50,594 bases of DNA from JAWWPY01 sp964412845 (GCA_964412845.1 CAYPQM010000024.1:1-50594), one strand, 5' to 3'; shown: positions 8,717 to 21,266, numbered from the stretch's first letter. The notes: generated by a model not told the origin, from the letters alone. Numbers and translations are program-made.

Positions 8717-9892
8717 TCAGCGAGCTGGCAACGGTAACAGCCCGAAGCGACGGAAGCAGTCGGTGCGCTCCCGGTCCGTGACGTGCGCGATCGCCGTGAT
8801 GATCTCTTGCGCTTTCGCGGCGATCAGCGGGTCAGGGTCGGCGGCCAGCCGCTCGGCCAGGTGCCTGGCCACAGCGGCGGGCTTGACCCCGGCCACGCCG
8901 AGCAGGGCCTGTGCCACCGCGTGCCTGTCGTGCAGGTCGTCGCTGGCGGCCAGCGATTCGAAGATCACATACGCGTCGGGCCGGCGCAGCACCAGTTCCT
9001 GAACCGCGGCCATGGCTGGCGCCCAGACGAACCAGTCCTCGACACCGGGCGCGGCCAGCCGGCCCAGTATTTCGAGGGGCACGTCACCGGGCGCCACGGT
9101 GGCCCGGTCCCGGAGCAGGTTCGCCGCGCAGGAACGGGCCGGGTACCGCGGATGGGTGGCCAGCGTCTCGACCATCTCGACCGGTACCAGCACCGGATCC
9201 AGCCTGCACGCCGCTTCGAGGAGCGCGGCGGCGGCGAGGGCGCGATCGTGGTCATCAGACTCCATGATCTCGCGGTGCAACTCGCCGACGATCCATCGCC
9301 GCCGATCCGCCGGCCGGTCGCGCAACAGCCGGTAGATCCGGCCGCGGGCCTCATCGTGCTCGCCGGGCGGCAAGCCGGCCAGGAGAGCCTCCGCGTCATC
9401 TGGCATCCCCGCACCGACGGGATGCGGTGCCGCTGGCGGGCTCATCGGCCCGGGGACGACCCCCCACTGCCGGAGCTGCTGCACTATGACGTCGGCCGCC
9501 CCGGCCGGCCCGGCCAGGTCGAGGCAGTCGTAGGTCGGGGTGATGTCGCTCGGCAGGAGCACGCCTGGTGACCTCAGCACCTGGCTGCGGTCCCGCAGCT
9601 GAGGTCGGGCCATGGCCAGCTGTATCTCGTCAATGACGCTGGCCCGCGGGTACTTCGTGCCGTCGCTGAGCTCGTAGTCAGCCGTGCACAGCGCCACGAA
9701 CGCGGATGACGCATCCAGGTAACGCTCAGTCTTGGCCGCTGCGGCCCCGCCGGTGCCAGGCAGCGGCGGCTCGTCGTTCACGATGACGGGGCGCAGGCCA
9801 TGGCCGGCCAGCGCATCGCGAATAGGCCATGCGACGGCCGCCTTGAACTTCTCCGAGCACGACAAATAGATTGCAACCTGTCCGCGCAGCAT
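8717..9892 (-). CDS. TIR-like domain protein with HEAT-like C-terminal region, possible immune effector
   Basis: The product has 391 residues from ATG 9892. That start has a GGAGGGGAG ribosome-binding site and is preferred over the longer ORF to 9973. The N-terminal part (about 4-135) looks like a TIR-type nucleotide-binding fold: a first strand QVAIYLSCSEKF, a helix and strand WPIRDALAGHGLRPVIVND, a hydrophobic strand SAFVALCTAD, and VIDEIQLAMA, where Glu89 sits like the catalytic glutamate of NAD-consuming TIR domains. The rest (about 185-385) is alpha-helical with repeated Leu/Ala/Arg helices of HEAT/ARM character, such as DRALAAAALLEAACRLDPVL and RYPARSCAANLLRDR. TIR domains fused to helical sensor repeats are known in bacterial immunity and signalling; whether this protein cleaves NAD is inference. 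A truncated copy of its own 5' end lies directly upstream. Confidence 0.65.
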   Translation of the reverse strand: MLRGQVAIYLSCSEKFKAAVAWPIRDALAGHGLRPVIVNDEPPLPGTGGAAAAKTERYLDASSAFVALCTADYELSDGTKYPRASVIDEIQLAMARPQLRDRSQVLRSPGVLLPSDITPTYDCLDLAGPAGAADVIVQQLRQWGVVPGPMSPPAAPHPVGAGMPDDAEALLAGLPPGEHDEARGRIYRLLRDRPADRRRWIVGELHREIMESDDHDRALAAAALLEAACRLDPVLVPVEMVETLATHPRYPARSCAANLLRDRATVAPGDVPLEILGRLAAPGVEDWFVWAPAMAAVQELVLRRPDAYVIFESLAASDDLHDRHAVAQALLGVAGVKPAAVARHLAERLAADPDPLIAAKAQEIITAIAHVTDRERTDCFRRFGLLPLPAR

Positions 9893-10022
9893 CCCGATCT
9901 CCCCTCCGCGGATAGCCTGCCAGGATCGCGACCGCCGGCCTGAACTTCTCGGAGCAAGACAAGAAGATCGCAATCTGTCCGCCGCGTGCGGATCGCCCCT
10001 TTCGTTCTTAGCCTGTCAGGAT
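9831..10022. repeat. Diverged 96-bp head-to-tail duplication at the 5' end of the TIR-like gene
   Basis: Copy A (9831-9926) covers the upstream flank, ribosome-binding site and first 21 or so codons of the TIR-like gene. Copy B (9928-10022) repeats the same order immediately upstream, with one base between them. Identity is about 84% over the coding half and lower around the start codon, where B has a small deletion and no ATG. The shared edge TAGCCTG(C/T)CAGGAT ends both copies. Confidence 0.85.
9927..9980 (-). pseudogene. Relic N-terminus of a second TIR-like gene
   Basis: Read on the minus strand, these 18 codons give GQIAIFLSCSEKFRPAVA, against GQVAIYLSCSEKFKAAVA in the intact gene. Of nine codon differences five are synonymous and the other four are mostly conservative (I/V, F/Y, R/K, P/A). 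That pattern suggests the copy was once translated under selection before the rest was lost. It has no start codon, and after the relic the frame runs out of register into the intact gene. Confidence 0.6.
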
Positions 10023-10025
10023 ATT

Positions 10026-10051
10026 GGGCCGAACGTGCCCGAATTCGGCCC
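10026..10051. terminator. Hairpin between TMEM175-like and TIR-like genes
   Basis: GGGCCGAA (10026-10033) pairs perfectly with TTCGGCCC (10044-10051) around a 10-nt loop. It lies about 150 nt after the stop of the TMEM175-like gene on the minus strand and upstream of the TIR-like gene, so it may end the etfD transcript. Confidence 0.45.
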
Positions 10052-10198
10052 GGAGGGTGTGGTATGCGCCATCAAGCGCAAGTACACCGACGCGGGCCGA
10101 CCGACCCGCACCAAGCTCGACCTCGCCGAGCGGGCCGCGAAGACCGCCTTGAACTCGACGGGCTCGAACCCTCCGGCTGACCTCCGTCGGCGACCTGG

Positions 10199-10822
10199 TC
10201 AGGACGCCGGCGGCCCGGACGGCTCGGCGGGGCTCGGCAGATGCTCGAACAGGTAGTAGATGGCCAGCAGGCCGAAGATGGCCAGCGCGGCCAGCGCGGA
10301 GAAGTAGGCCGCGACCAGGGTTCCGGCCACGTACACGACGAGACCGCCGGTGAACCTCGGCACGGACTGCCGGAGCCCGTACTCTTGCGGTCCGGTCCCC
10401 AGCTCGGCCGCGTGCAGGACAACGTAGATCCACAGGCCGGCGAAACCGATCGAGATCGCGATCATGACCAGCCCGTAGGTGACCGCGGCCGCCGCTGCGC
10501 CGGCGTCATGCAGATGCTCGGCGACCAGCGCCGTGGGGAACGGAATCGCGACCACCCCCATGAGCAGCAGCAGGTTAAGCACGAGCAACGGCCGGTCTAC
10601 CCGCCGCACGTGCGCAATCGCCGTGTGGTGATTCATCCACATGATCCCGATGGTGAGAAAGCTGACCAGGTAGGCGAAGTACTGCGGCCAGGCCTGGACC
10701 AGCTGATGCGTCACCGAATTGCCGGCCGCCCCCGGCCCGGGCAGCCGGAGGTCGAGCACGAGCAGCGTCGCCGCAATGGCGAAAACCCCGTCACTGAACG
10801 CTTCCAGCCGCCTGGTGTCCAC
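10199..10822 (-). CDS. TMEM175-family (DUF1211) potassium channel-like membrane protein
   Basis: The product is a 207-residue polytopic membrane protein with about six hydrophobic helices. The first helix carries the family signature RLEAFSDGVFAIAATLL (R-x3-FSDG), which lines the selectivity pore in bacterial TMEM175 channels; these are tetramers of one six-helix repeat, and the length fits that form. Other conserved parts are FLTIGIMWMNHH, with its paired histidines, and LLLLMGVVAIPFPTALV. It starts with GTG 11 bp after the etfD stop on the same strand, so the two genes are probably co-transcribed. Potassium or proton conduction is inferred from family membership only. Confidence 0.85.
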   Translation of the reverse strand: MDTRRLEAFSDGVFAIAATLLVLDLRLPGPGAAGNSVTHQLVQAWPQYFAYLVSFLTIGIMWMNHHTAIAHVRRVDRPLLVLNLLLLMGVVAIPFPTALVAEHLHDAGAAAAAVTYGLVMIAISIGFAGLWIYVVLHAAELGTGPQEYGLRQSVPRFTGGLVVYVAGTLVAAYFSALAALAIFGLLAIYYLFEHLPSPAEPSGPPAS

Positions 10823-10833
10823 AACGACGCTGA

Positions 10834-12960
10834 TCAGTCAGTGGCAGCCGGTGGCCGCTGCACCGAGCGGGCCAGCAACTGGGCGACGTCGACGACCTCC
10901 AGCGACTCCTTCGCCTCGCCGGAGCTCTTCTTTGCGGCGATCGCGTCACCCAGCATGACCAGGCAGTAGGGACACGCTGTGGAGACAGTGTCAGGGTCGG
11001 TCGAGAGCGCTTCGTCTATCCGTTCGGTATTAATGCGCTTTCCGATCCGTTCTTCCATCCACATCCGGGCACCGCCGGCGCCGCAGCAGAACCCGCGTTC
11101 CTTGCACCGGTGCATCTCCTGCGACTGCACCCCGGGCACCTGCTCCATGATCTCCCGCGGCGCGCTGTAGACCTTGTTGTGCCGGCCCAGGAAGCAGGGG
11201 TCGTGGTAGGTGATCTTCTCCTGCACGGGGGTGACCGGGGTGAGCTTGCCTTCGGCGACGAGGCGGGCCAGCAACTGGGTGTGGTGCACGACCTCGTAGT
11301 TTCCGCCCAGCTGCGGGTACTCGTTCGCGATGGTGTTGAAGCAGTGCGGGCAGCTGGCCACGATGGTGCGGGCGCCGGCCTCGTTCAGCGTCTCGATGTT
11401 CTGCTGGGCCAGCATGGAGTACACGAACTCGTTGCCCATCCGGCGGGCCGGGTCACCGGTGCAGGTCTCCGCCGGGCCGAGCACGGCGAACTTCACCCCG
11501 GCGGTGTGCAGCAGGGTCGCGATGGCCTTGGTGGTCTTCTTGGCCCGGTCCTCCAGGGCCCCCGCGCAGCCCACCCAGAACAGGTACTCCACGTCGTCGC
11601 CGATCGTCCCGTCCACGACCGGCACCTCGAAGTCGAGCTCGGAGATCCATTCGAGCCGCTTGCTGGCGCCCATGCCCCACGGGTTGCCCTTGTTCTCCAG
11701 GTTCTTCAGCATCGAGGAGGCTTCGACCGGGAAGCTCGACTCGATCAGCACCTGGTAGCGGCGCATGTCAGAGATGTGGTCGATGTGCTCGATATCCACC
11801 GGGCACTCCTGCACGCACGCCCCGCAGTTGGTGCAGGACCAGAGCACATCCGGGTCGATGACACCGTTGGCGGCAGAGTCGCCCACCAGGGGCCGTGCCG
11901 CTTCTTGCTTGACGTGATCGGGCAGCGCGTCCCGCGCCTCGCCGGTGGAGGCCAGCAGGTAAGGGGCCTTGGCCAGGGCGTGGTCGCGCAGGTCCATGAT
12001 CAGCGTCTTGGGTGACAGCGGCTTGCCGGTGGCCCACGCCGGGCACTGGGACTGGCACCGCCCGCACTCGGTGCAGGTGGCCATGTCCAGCAGGCCCTTC
12101 CAGGTGAAGTCCTCGATCTTGCCCCGGCCGAACACGTCGGTGTCCGGGTCGGCCTCCTCGAAGTCGAGCACCTTCCCGTTGCTGCGCATCGGCTGCAGCG
12201 CGCCGAGCCCGTCCGGCCGCCGGGAGAACAGCACGTTCACCGGGGCCAGCGCGATGTGCAGGTGCTTGGAGTAGGTGACGAACACGCCGAAGCCGAGGAT
12301 CACCGCGAGCTGGCCGAGGATGAAGATGGTTTCGATCGCCTGGTTGGCGCCGGTGCCGGCCGGGGCCAGCCAGTGCCCGACGATCTGCGAGGCGAACGCG
12401 CCGTGGGCGTACGGGAAGACCCCGGTATTGATCTGCGCGCCGCGATAAAGCAGCAGGGTCGCGACCACCAGAAAAATTCCCAGCAGCACGAGCCACGCCG
12501 CGCCGGTGTGCGAGCCAGCGAAGCGGGACTTGCGGCCTTCTCGCCTGGGGTCGTTGCGGAGCCTGATGACGGCGAAGGTGATGATGCCGGCCAGCACCGC
12601 GACCGCGAACAGGTCCTCGGCGAAGCCGACCGCAGCCCAGTGGCCGATCCACGGGATCGCGAAGGTGCGGCTGAACAGGTCCCCGTAGGCCTCGATGATG
12701 GTCAGGACCAGGACGATGAATCCCCAGAAGGTGAGGGCATGGGCGGCGCCCGGCACCGACCACTGCAGCAGCTTGCGCTGGCCGATCACCTCGGTCGCCT
12801 GGGTGCCGACATCCCGGGCCGGGTGGTCCCGGACCGCCTCGATCCGCTCCGGGGCAGGCTGGCCGCTGCGGGCCAGCCGGTAGAGCCACCACATCCGGCG
12901 CCCGGCGATTGCGGCGGCGGCGGCGGTCAGGACGAGTCCGATGATGATGCGCAGGGCCAC
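10834..12960 (-). CDS. etfD: Membrane Fe-S oxidoreductase EtfD (electron-transfer flavoprotein dehydrogenase)
   Basis: This is the actinobacterial counterpart of M. tuberculosis Rv0338c/EtfD, which passes electrons from the ETF of acyl-CoA oxidation to the quinone pool. The product has 708 residues. The N-terminal third (about 1-260) has about five to six membrane helices of the NarI/HdrE kind. A two-cluster ferredoxin module follows, with CTECGRCQSQCP and CTNCGACVQECP. The C-terminal half carries two CCG-type cluster regions of heterodisulfide-reductase subunit B kind, including WVGCAGALEDRA, CPHCFNTIANEYP, GFCCGAGGARMW and CPYCLVMLGDA. GTG 12960 is chosen because AGGAGG lies 5 nt upstream (12966-12971 on the plus strand reads CCTCCT); the longer ORF to 13005 is less likely. 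The TMEM175-like gene follows in the same operon. Confidence 0.9.
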   Translation of the reverse strand: MALRIIIGLVLTAAAAAIAGRRMWWLYRLARSGQPAPERIEAVRDHPARDVGTQATEVIGQRKLLQWSVPGAAHALTFWGFIVLVLTIIEAYGDLFSRTFAIPWIGHWAAVGFAEDLFAVAVLAGIITFAVIRLRNDPRREGRKSRFAGSHTGAAWLVLLGIFLVVATLLLYRGAQINTGVFPYAHGAFASQIVGHWLAPAGTGANQAIETIFILGQLAVILGFGVFVTYSKHLHIALAPVNVLFSRRPDGLGALQPMRSNGKVLDFEEADPDTDVFGRGKIEDFTWKGLLDMATCTECGRCQSQCPAWATGKPLSPKTLIMDLRDHALAKAPYLLASTGEARDALPDHVKQEAARPLVGDSAANGVIDPDVLWSCTNCGACVQECPVDIEHIDHISDMRRYQVLIESSFPVEASSMLKNLENKGNPWGMGASKRLEWISELDFEVPVVDGTIGDDVEYLFWVGCAGALEDRAKKTTKAIATLLHTAGVKFAVLGPAETCTGDPARRMGNEFVYSMLAQQNIETLNEAGARTIVASCPHCFNTIANEYPQLGGNYEVVHHTQLLARLVAEGKLTPVTPVQEKITYHDPCFLGRHNKVYSAPREIMEQVPGVQSQEMHRCKERGFCCGAGGARMWMEERIGKRINTERIDEALSTDPDTVSTACPYCLVMLGDAIAAKKSSGEAKESLEVVDVAQLLARSVQRPPAATD

Positions 12961-13118
12961 GAAGACCTCCTGGTGCGGCACCGGGCAGGCATGATCCGGC
13001 CCCATGGTCGGCTAGCCCTGTGGTCAGCTGGCACCGGGCCGGCTGCCAGCGTACGCCGCACCCTGGCCCGGCTGGTGATCGTGGTGCGTGGTGCGGTAAT
13101 TCCGGCATCGTACCCGTC

Positions 13119-13133
13119 AGTAACTTTGTTACT
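13119..13133. promoter_or_regulatory. Inverted repeat AGTAAC-TTT-GTTACT, candidate operator
   Basis: Two perfect 6-bp arms flank a 3-bp spacer in a locally AT-rich patch, 159 bp before the etfD start and 172 bp before dnaK. The size and symmetry suit a dimeric repressor such as a TetR-family protein. The cognate regulator is unknown. Confidence 0.4.
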
Positions 13134-13203
13134 CAGGTGCGGGCCGGCTTGACGCCCGGGCAAAGTCGCCGGCCCCGCCGGGAATGACCCACCGCGCAGA
13201 GAA

Positions 13204-13224
13204 GTTGAGCCTACTAGACTCAAC
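13204..13224. promoter_or_regulatory. HAIR-like HspR operator 1
   Basis: GTTGAGC (13204-13210), 7 bp, then ACTCAAC (13218-13224). The HAIR consensus bound by HspR is CTTGAGT-N7-ACTCAAG, so the core TTGAG-N9-CTCAA is intact. A -10-like TAGACT (13215-13220) overlaps it, so binding would block the promoter. Confidence 0.8.
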
Positions 13225-13254
13225 TATTTGCCAAGGGCAGCCCGCGCTGGCAAA

Positions 13255-13275
13255 CTTGCGTCGGCAACACTCAAC
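13255..13275. promoter_or_regulatory. HAIR-like HspR operator 2
   Basis: CTTGCGT (13255-13261), 7 bp, then ACTCAAC (13269-13275), with one mismatch to the HAIR consensus in each arm. It is 51 bp downstream of operator 1 and within the untranslated leader before dnaK. Confidence 0.65.
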
Positions 13276-13305
13276 TCTGGACCACGATCAACCAAGGGAC
13301 TACAC

Positions 13306-15167
<1,862 letters not shown>

Positions 15168-15168
<1 letters not shown>

Positions 15169-16097
15169 TGAATTCGCCGGACGAGACCAGCGAAGGACCG
15201 GTGATCCGTGACCTCAGGCGCGTAGATCCGGCGACTGGGCAGGTCAGGATCCCCGGCCAGGGCGGCCAGGGGCCGTCTGGCGCGGGCAACCGCGTGCCAG
15301 GCAAGGCACGGCCGGGCCGGCACGCGGCGTCCAAGCCGGGCGGCACAGCGCCGCGGGCCGCCCAGGGCGGCGGTAGCGCGCCGGGCCCTGGGCCCGCGGC
15401 GCGGCCCGCGGGGCCGCCGGGCCCCCCGCATCCCGGCACCGGGATGCGGGATCAGGGGCCGTCAGGCCCCGGGTCACCGGGCCCCGGGCCGTCAGGCCCC
15501 GGGTCACCGGGCCAGGGAGGCCCTGGCCCGGGCCGGCCGGACGGAGCCGGCGGCCCAGCCAACGGCAACGATCGCGCCGTGGCCGACCGGCTGGCCGAAC
15601 GTACCGCTGACCTGCATCGTGTTCAGGCGGAATATGCGAATTACCGCAAGCGCGTGGAACGGGACCGGGCGGCAGTGCGGGAGCAGGCGCTCGCCAATGT
15701 GCTCAGCGGGCTGGTGCCGATCCTCGACGACATCGGCCGGGCCCGGGAACACGGCGAGCTGACCGGCGGGTTCAAGTCGGTCGCGGAATCCCTGGAGGCG
15801 ACCACGGCCAAGCTTGGCCTGGACACCTTCGGAGATGCCGGCGAGCCCTTCGATCCACGAGTGCACGAGGCTCTGATGCACTCCTACTCCACGCAGGTGA
15901 CCGAGCCAACCTGCGTCCAGATCCTGCAACCCGGCTACCGGGTGGGTGACCGGATCCTCCGGCCGGCCAGGGTCGCGGTCGCGGAGCCTGGTGACGACGG
16001 GACCGGCCAGGACGAATCTGACACCGGGCCCGCCACGCGAGGCGGGGGCAGGCCAGGGCCGCCTGGATCGCGGAGGACTACAGCAGGAAACGAATGA
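15168..16097 (+). CDS. grpE: Nucleotide exchange factor GrpE with long low-complexity N-terminus
   Basis: GrpE releases ADP from DnaK. The start ATG 15168 overlaps the dnaK stop by one base (TAATG). The conserved GrpE part covers only about residues 135-290: a coiled coil (RLAERTADLHRVQAEYANYRK region) and the beta domain with FGDAGEPFDPRVHEALM and VQILQPGYRVGDRILRPARV. The first 135 or so residues are rich in Gly, Pro, Ser and Arg and contain an internal repeat of about 30 bp (15448-15507 region) giving GPSGPGSPGP twice. At 309 residues the protein is much longer than typical GrpE (about 200). The gap to dnaJ is 16 bp. Confidence 0.95.
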
Positions 16098-16113
16098 CGC
16101 CCAGGAGAAACCA

Positions 16114-17277
16114 GTGAGCACCAAGGACTACCTCGAGAAGGACTATTACAAGGTCCTGGGTGTCTCCAAGACCGCAACCCCCGACGAGATCAAGAAGTCA
16201 TACCGCAAGCTCGCCCGTAAGTACCACCCGGACGCGAACAAGGGCAACGCGGCGTCGGAGGAACGCTTCAAGGAGATCTCCGAGGCCCACTCGGTCCTGT
16301 CCGACACGAAGCGGCGCAAGGAGTACGACGAGGCCCGTTCCCTGTTCGGCGGCGGGTTCCGGGCGCCGGGCGCCGGCGGTGGCGGAGCCGGGGGATTCGA
16401 CCTCGGCGACCTGTTCGGCGGGGCGGGTACCGGAACAGGCACTGGCGGCCGGCTTGGTGACCTGCTCGGCGGGGTGTTCGGCGGCGGCGGGGGGCGCACC
16501 TCGCAGACCCGCCCCCGGCGCGGTGCCGATGTGGAGACCGAGACCTCGCTGGCCTTCGGTGACGCCATCGACGGCGTGACGGTGTCGCTCCGGCTGACCG
16601 GCGAAGGGCCGTGCCAGACCTGTCATGGCACGGGGGCCAAGGCGGGCACCGTGCCGAGGGTCTGCCCGACCTGCGAAGGTACCGGTCAGGCCAGCAAGAA
16701 CCTGGGCAGCTTCGCCTTCTCCGAGCCGTGCCGGACCTGCCGGGGCCGTGGGCTGGTGGTCGACGACCCGTGCCCAGTGTGCTCCGGCAGTGGGCGGGCC
16801 ATGAGCTCCCGCACCATCGGTGTCCGCATCCCGGCCGGCGTCGCCGACGGGCAGCGGATCAAGCTCAAGGGCAAGGGCGCCCCGGGCGAGCGGGGCGGCC
16901 CGGCCGGGGATCTGTACGTACGGGTGCACGTCACGCCACATCCCGTGTTCGGCCGGTCCGGGCACAACCTCACCGTCAACGTGCCGGTCACCTTCCCCGA
17001 GGCGGCCCTCGGCGCGGAGGTCAAGGTGCCCGCGCACCGGGGAGCACCGGTCAGTGTGCGCATCCCGGCCGGCACGCCGAACGGCCGGACCTTCCGGGTC
17101 CGCGGCAAGGGCGTGCGGCGCTCGGACGGGACCAACGGCGATCTGCTGGTCACCGTGCAGGTACAGGTTCCGCAGCAGATGACCGCGCAGGCCAGGCAGG
17201 CACTGGAGTCCTTCCGTGAGGCAACGGCGGGCGAGGACCCCCGCGACGCGTTGCTGCAGCGGGCCAAGAACGAATGA
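16114..17277 (+). CDS. dnaJ: Co-chaperone DnaJ (Hsp40)
   Basis: DnaJ stimulates the DnaK ATPase and delivers substrates. From GTG 16114 (AGGAGA site at 16103-16108) the product has 387 residues; the longer ORF to 15946 overlaps grpE and is rejected. The J domain (about 1-75) has the HPD motif in KYHPDANKG. A Gly/Phe-rich linker (about 76-145) is followed by the zinc region with four CxxCxGxG-type motifs: CQTCHGTG, CPTCEGTG, CRTCRGRG and CPVCSGSG. The C-terminal substrate-binding domains include IPAGVADGQRIKLKGKGAPG and FPEAALGAEVKVPA. This is the DnaJ1-type gene of the HspR operon. Confidence 0.97.
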   Translation: MSTKDYLEKDYYKVLGVSKTATPDEIKKSYRKLARKYHPDANKGNAASEERFKEISEAHSVLSDTKRRKEYDEARSLFGGGFRAPGAGGGGAGGFDLGDLFGGAGTGTGTGGRLGDLLGGVFGGGGGRTSQTRPRRGADVETETSLAFGDAIDGVTVSLRLTGEGPCQTCHGTGAKAGTVPRVCPTCEGTGQASKNLGSFAFSEPCRTCRGRGLVVDDPCPVCSGSGRAMSSRTIGVRIPAGVADGQRIKLKGKGAPGERGGPAGDLYVRVHVTPHPVFGRSGHNLTVNVPVTFPEAALGAEVKVPAHRGAPVSVRIPAGTPNGRTFRVRGKGVRRSDGTNGDLLVTVQVQVPQQMTAQARQALESFREATAGEDPRDALLQRAKNE

Positions 17278-17326
17278 CCCGCCGGGGCCGAAGACCGGGG
17301 CGGCAGCAGGTGAGGAGGTTGACCAC

Positions 17327-17860
17327 ATGAGCAGTCCGTTTGATCTGTCAGACGACACGCCCGTGTACGTCATCTCCGTGGCCGCCCAGCTAGCTGGGCT
17401 GCACCCGCAGACCCTGCGCTACTACGACAAGGTCGGCCTGGTCTCCCCCGGCCGGGCCAGCGGCCGGGGGCGCCGGTACTCGCTGCGGGACATCCTGGCC
17501 CTGCGCGAGGTCCAGCGGCTGTCCCAGGAGGACGGCGTCAACCTGTCCGGCATCAAGCGGATCCTGGAACTTGAGCGTGAGCTCGTCGCGGCCGGCGCGC
17601 GGCTCGCCGAGATGCGCGCGGAGCGGGCCCAGCTCCGGATGGAGCTCGAATCGACCCGTTCGGTGGCGGCCAGGCTGGCTGGCCTGCTGCGCAGCCGTGG
17701 CGGCGGCGCTCAGCTGGTACCAGTCCGGGACCCGGGCATCGGCGGCCGGCCGCCGCACGCCAGCGCGGAGTCTGAGTCACCGGGACCGGGCCGCCGCGCC
17801 TTGCCGGCCGCTCATCCGGCCCAGCCCGCCGAACAGGCCCAGCCCGCCGATCCGGGCTGA
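17327..17860 (+). CDS. hspR: HspR, MerR-family heat-shock repressor
   Basis: HspR represses the dnaK operon by binding HAIR sites, with DnaK acting as co-repressor. ATG 17327 is preceded by GAGGAGG (17312-17318) and gives 177 residues. The MerR helix-turn-helix is at about 14-75 (VYVISVAAQLAGLHPQTLRYY, then DKVGLVSPGR and RRYSLRDILALREVQRL). A coiled coil for dimerisation follows (about 85-120). The C-terminal 50 residues are Pro/Ala-rich and lack recognisable structure. Two HAIR-like sites upstream of dnaK match its expected targets, so the operon should be autoregulated. Confidence 0.95.
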   Translation: MSSPFDLSDDTPVYVISVAAQLAGLHPQTLRYYDKVGLVSPGRASGRGRRYSLRDILALREVQRLSQEDGVNLSGIKRILELERELVAAGARLAEMRAERAQLRMELESTRSVAARLAGLLRSRGGGAQLVPVRDPGIGGRPPHASAESESPGPGRRALPAAHPAQPAEQAQPADPG

Positions 17861-17937
17861 CGCCCCGGGCCTGTCACCCCCTCAACCCAACGTCCGCGTA
17901 GACCACGCGGCCCCGCGAGATCCGGAAAGCAACTGTC

Positions 17938-20595
<2,658 letters not shown>

Positions 20596-21266
20596 CGATC
20601 CTCGGGCAGGCCGAGGTCGTTGCGGACCCGGTACCGCAGGCGTAGCAGCATCTGCAGCTCGGTCCGGTCACCATCGGGCGGCACCGGCACCGGCACCCGT
20701 CCGGCTGGCGTCTCCGCGGCGCCGGCCGATTCGGCGGCGGCCGGTGCCTCCGCCGGGCCGCCGAGGCAAAGCTCGACGCCGACGGTGGCCCAGCGCAGCG
20801 CACCCTCCAGATCCGAGCGTTCCACCAGGAGTTCCGCGACCAGGTCGCAGAGCCGGGGATCGCGCGGCTGCTCCGCTTCCAGCTGCCGGATCAGCACCTC
20901 CGCCTCGGCTGGCCGTTCCAGCATGAACAGCGCTCGCGCCAGGGGCACCCGCGGGTCGCTGAACGCCGGGCGGCCATCCTCGATCGCCCGCCGGAACCCG
21001 GTCGCGGCCGCCGCCGGGTCATCCGCGAGCAACCATTGCTCGCCTGCCCGCACGAATGCCTCTGACCGGGGGAAATCATCGGTCTGCGTGCCAGTGGCCG
21101 CCAAGTCGTTCATCTGCTGCGCCGCAGCCCGGTGATCACCGGTACATGCGGCATCGAACTCGATCGCGTCGAACATGTCACGGGTCAGCACCACCACATC
21201 TGGGAAGTTACCCAGCCCGGACCCTGTTTCAACGCCGCGAATGAACTCAGTCACGGAGAAACCCAG

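Larger units (their letters stand above)
9893..10198. other. Gene-free spacer between the TMEM175-like and TIR-like genes
   Basis: This 306-bp stretch holds the relic duplication (9928-10022), a hairpin (10026-10051) and about 145 bp of otherwise ordinary GC-rich sequence. Short ORFs on the plus strand (for example one starting GTG 10035) have no ribosome-binding site and no recognisable product. Confidence 0.6.
12961..13305. other. Divergent control region between etfD and dnaK
   Basis: This 345-bp spacer contains no convincing gene. It holds the etfD ribosome-binding site, a 15-bp inverted repeat at 13119-13133, two HAIR-like HspR sites (13204-13224 and 13255-13275) and the dnaK ribosome-binding site (AAGGGA, about 10 nt before ATG 13306). 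Confidence 0.7.

Noticed and set aside
10151..10175. GGCTCGAACCCTCC, which looks like the T-arm of a tRNA
   Set aside because: No acceptor stem, anticodon arm or D arm can be folded around it.
10035..10256. Plus-strand small ORF in the spacer upstream of the TIR-like gene
   Set aside because: No ribosome-binding site, overlaps the end of the TMEM175-like gene, and no recognisable product.
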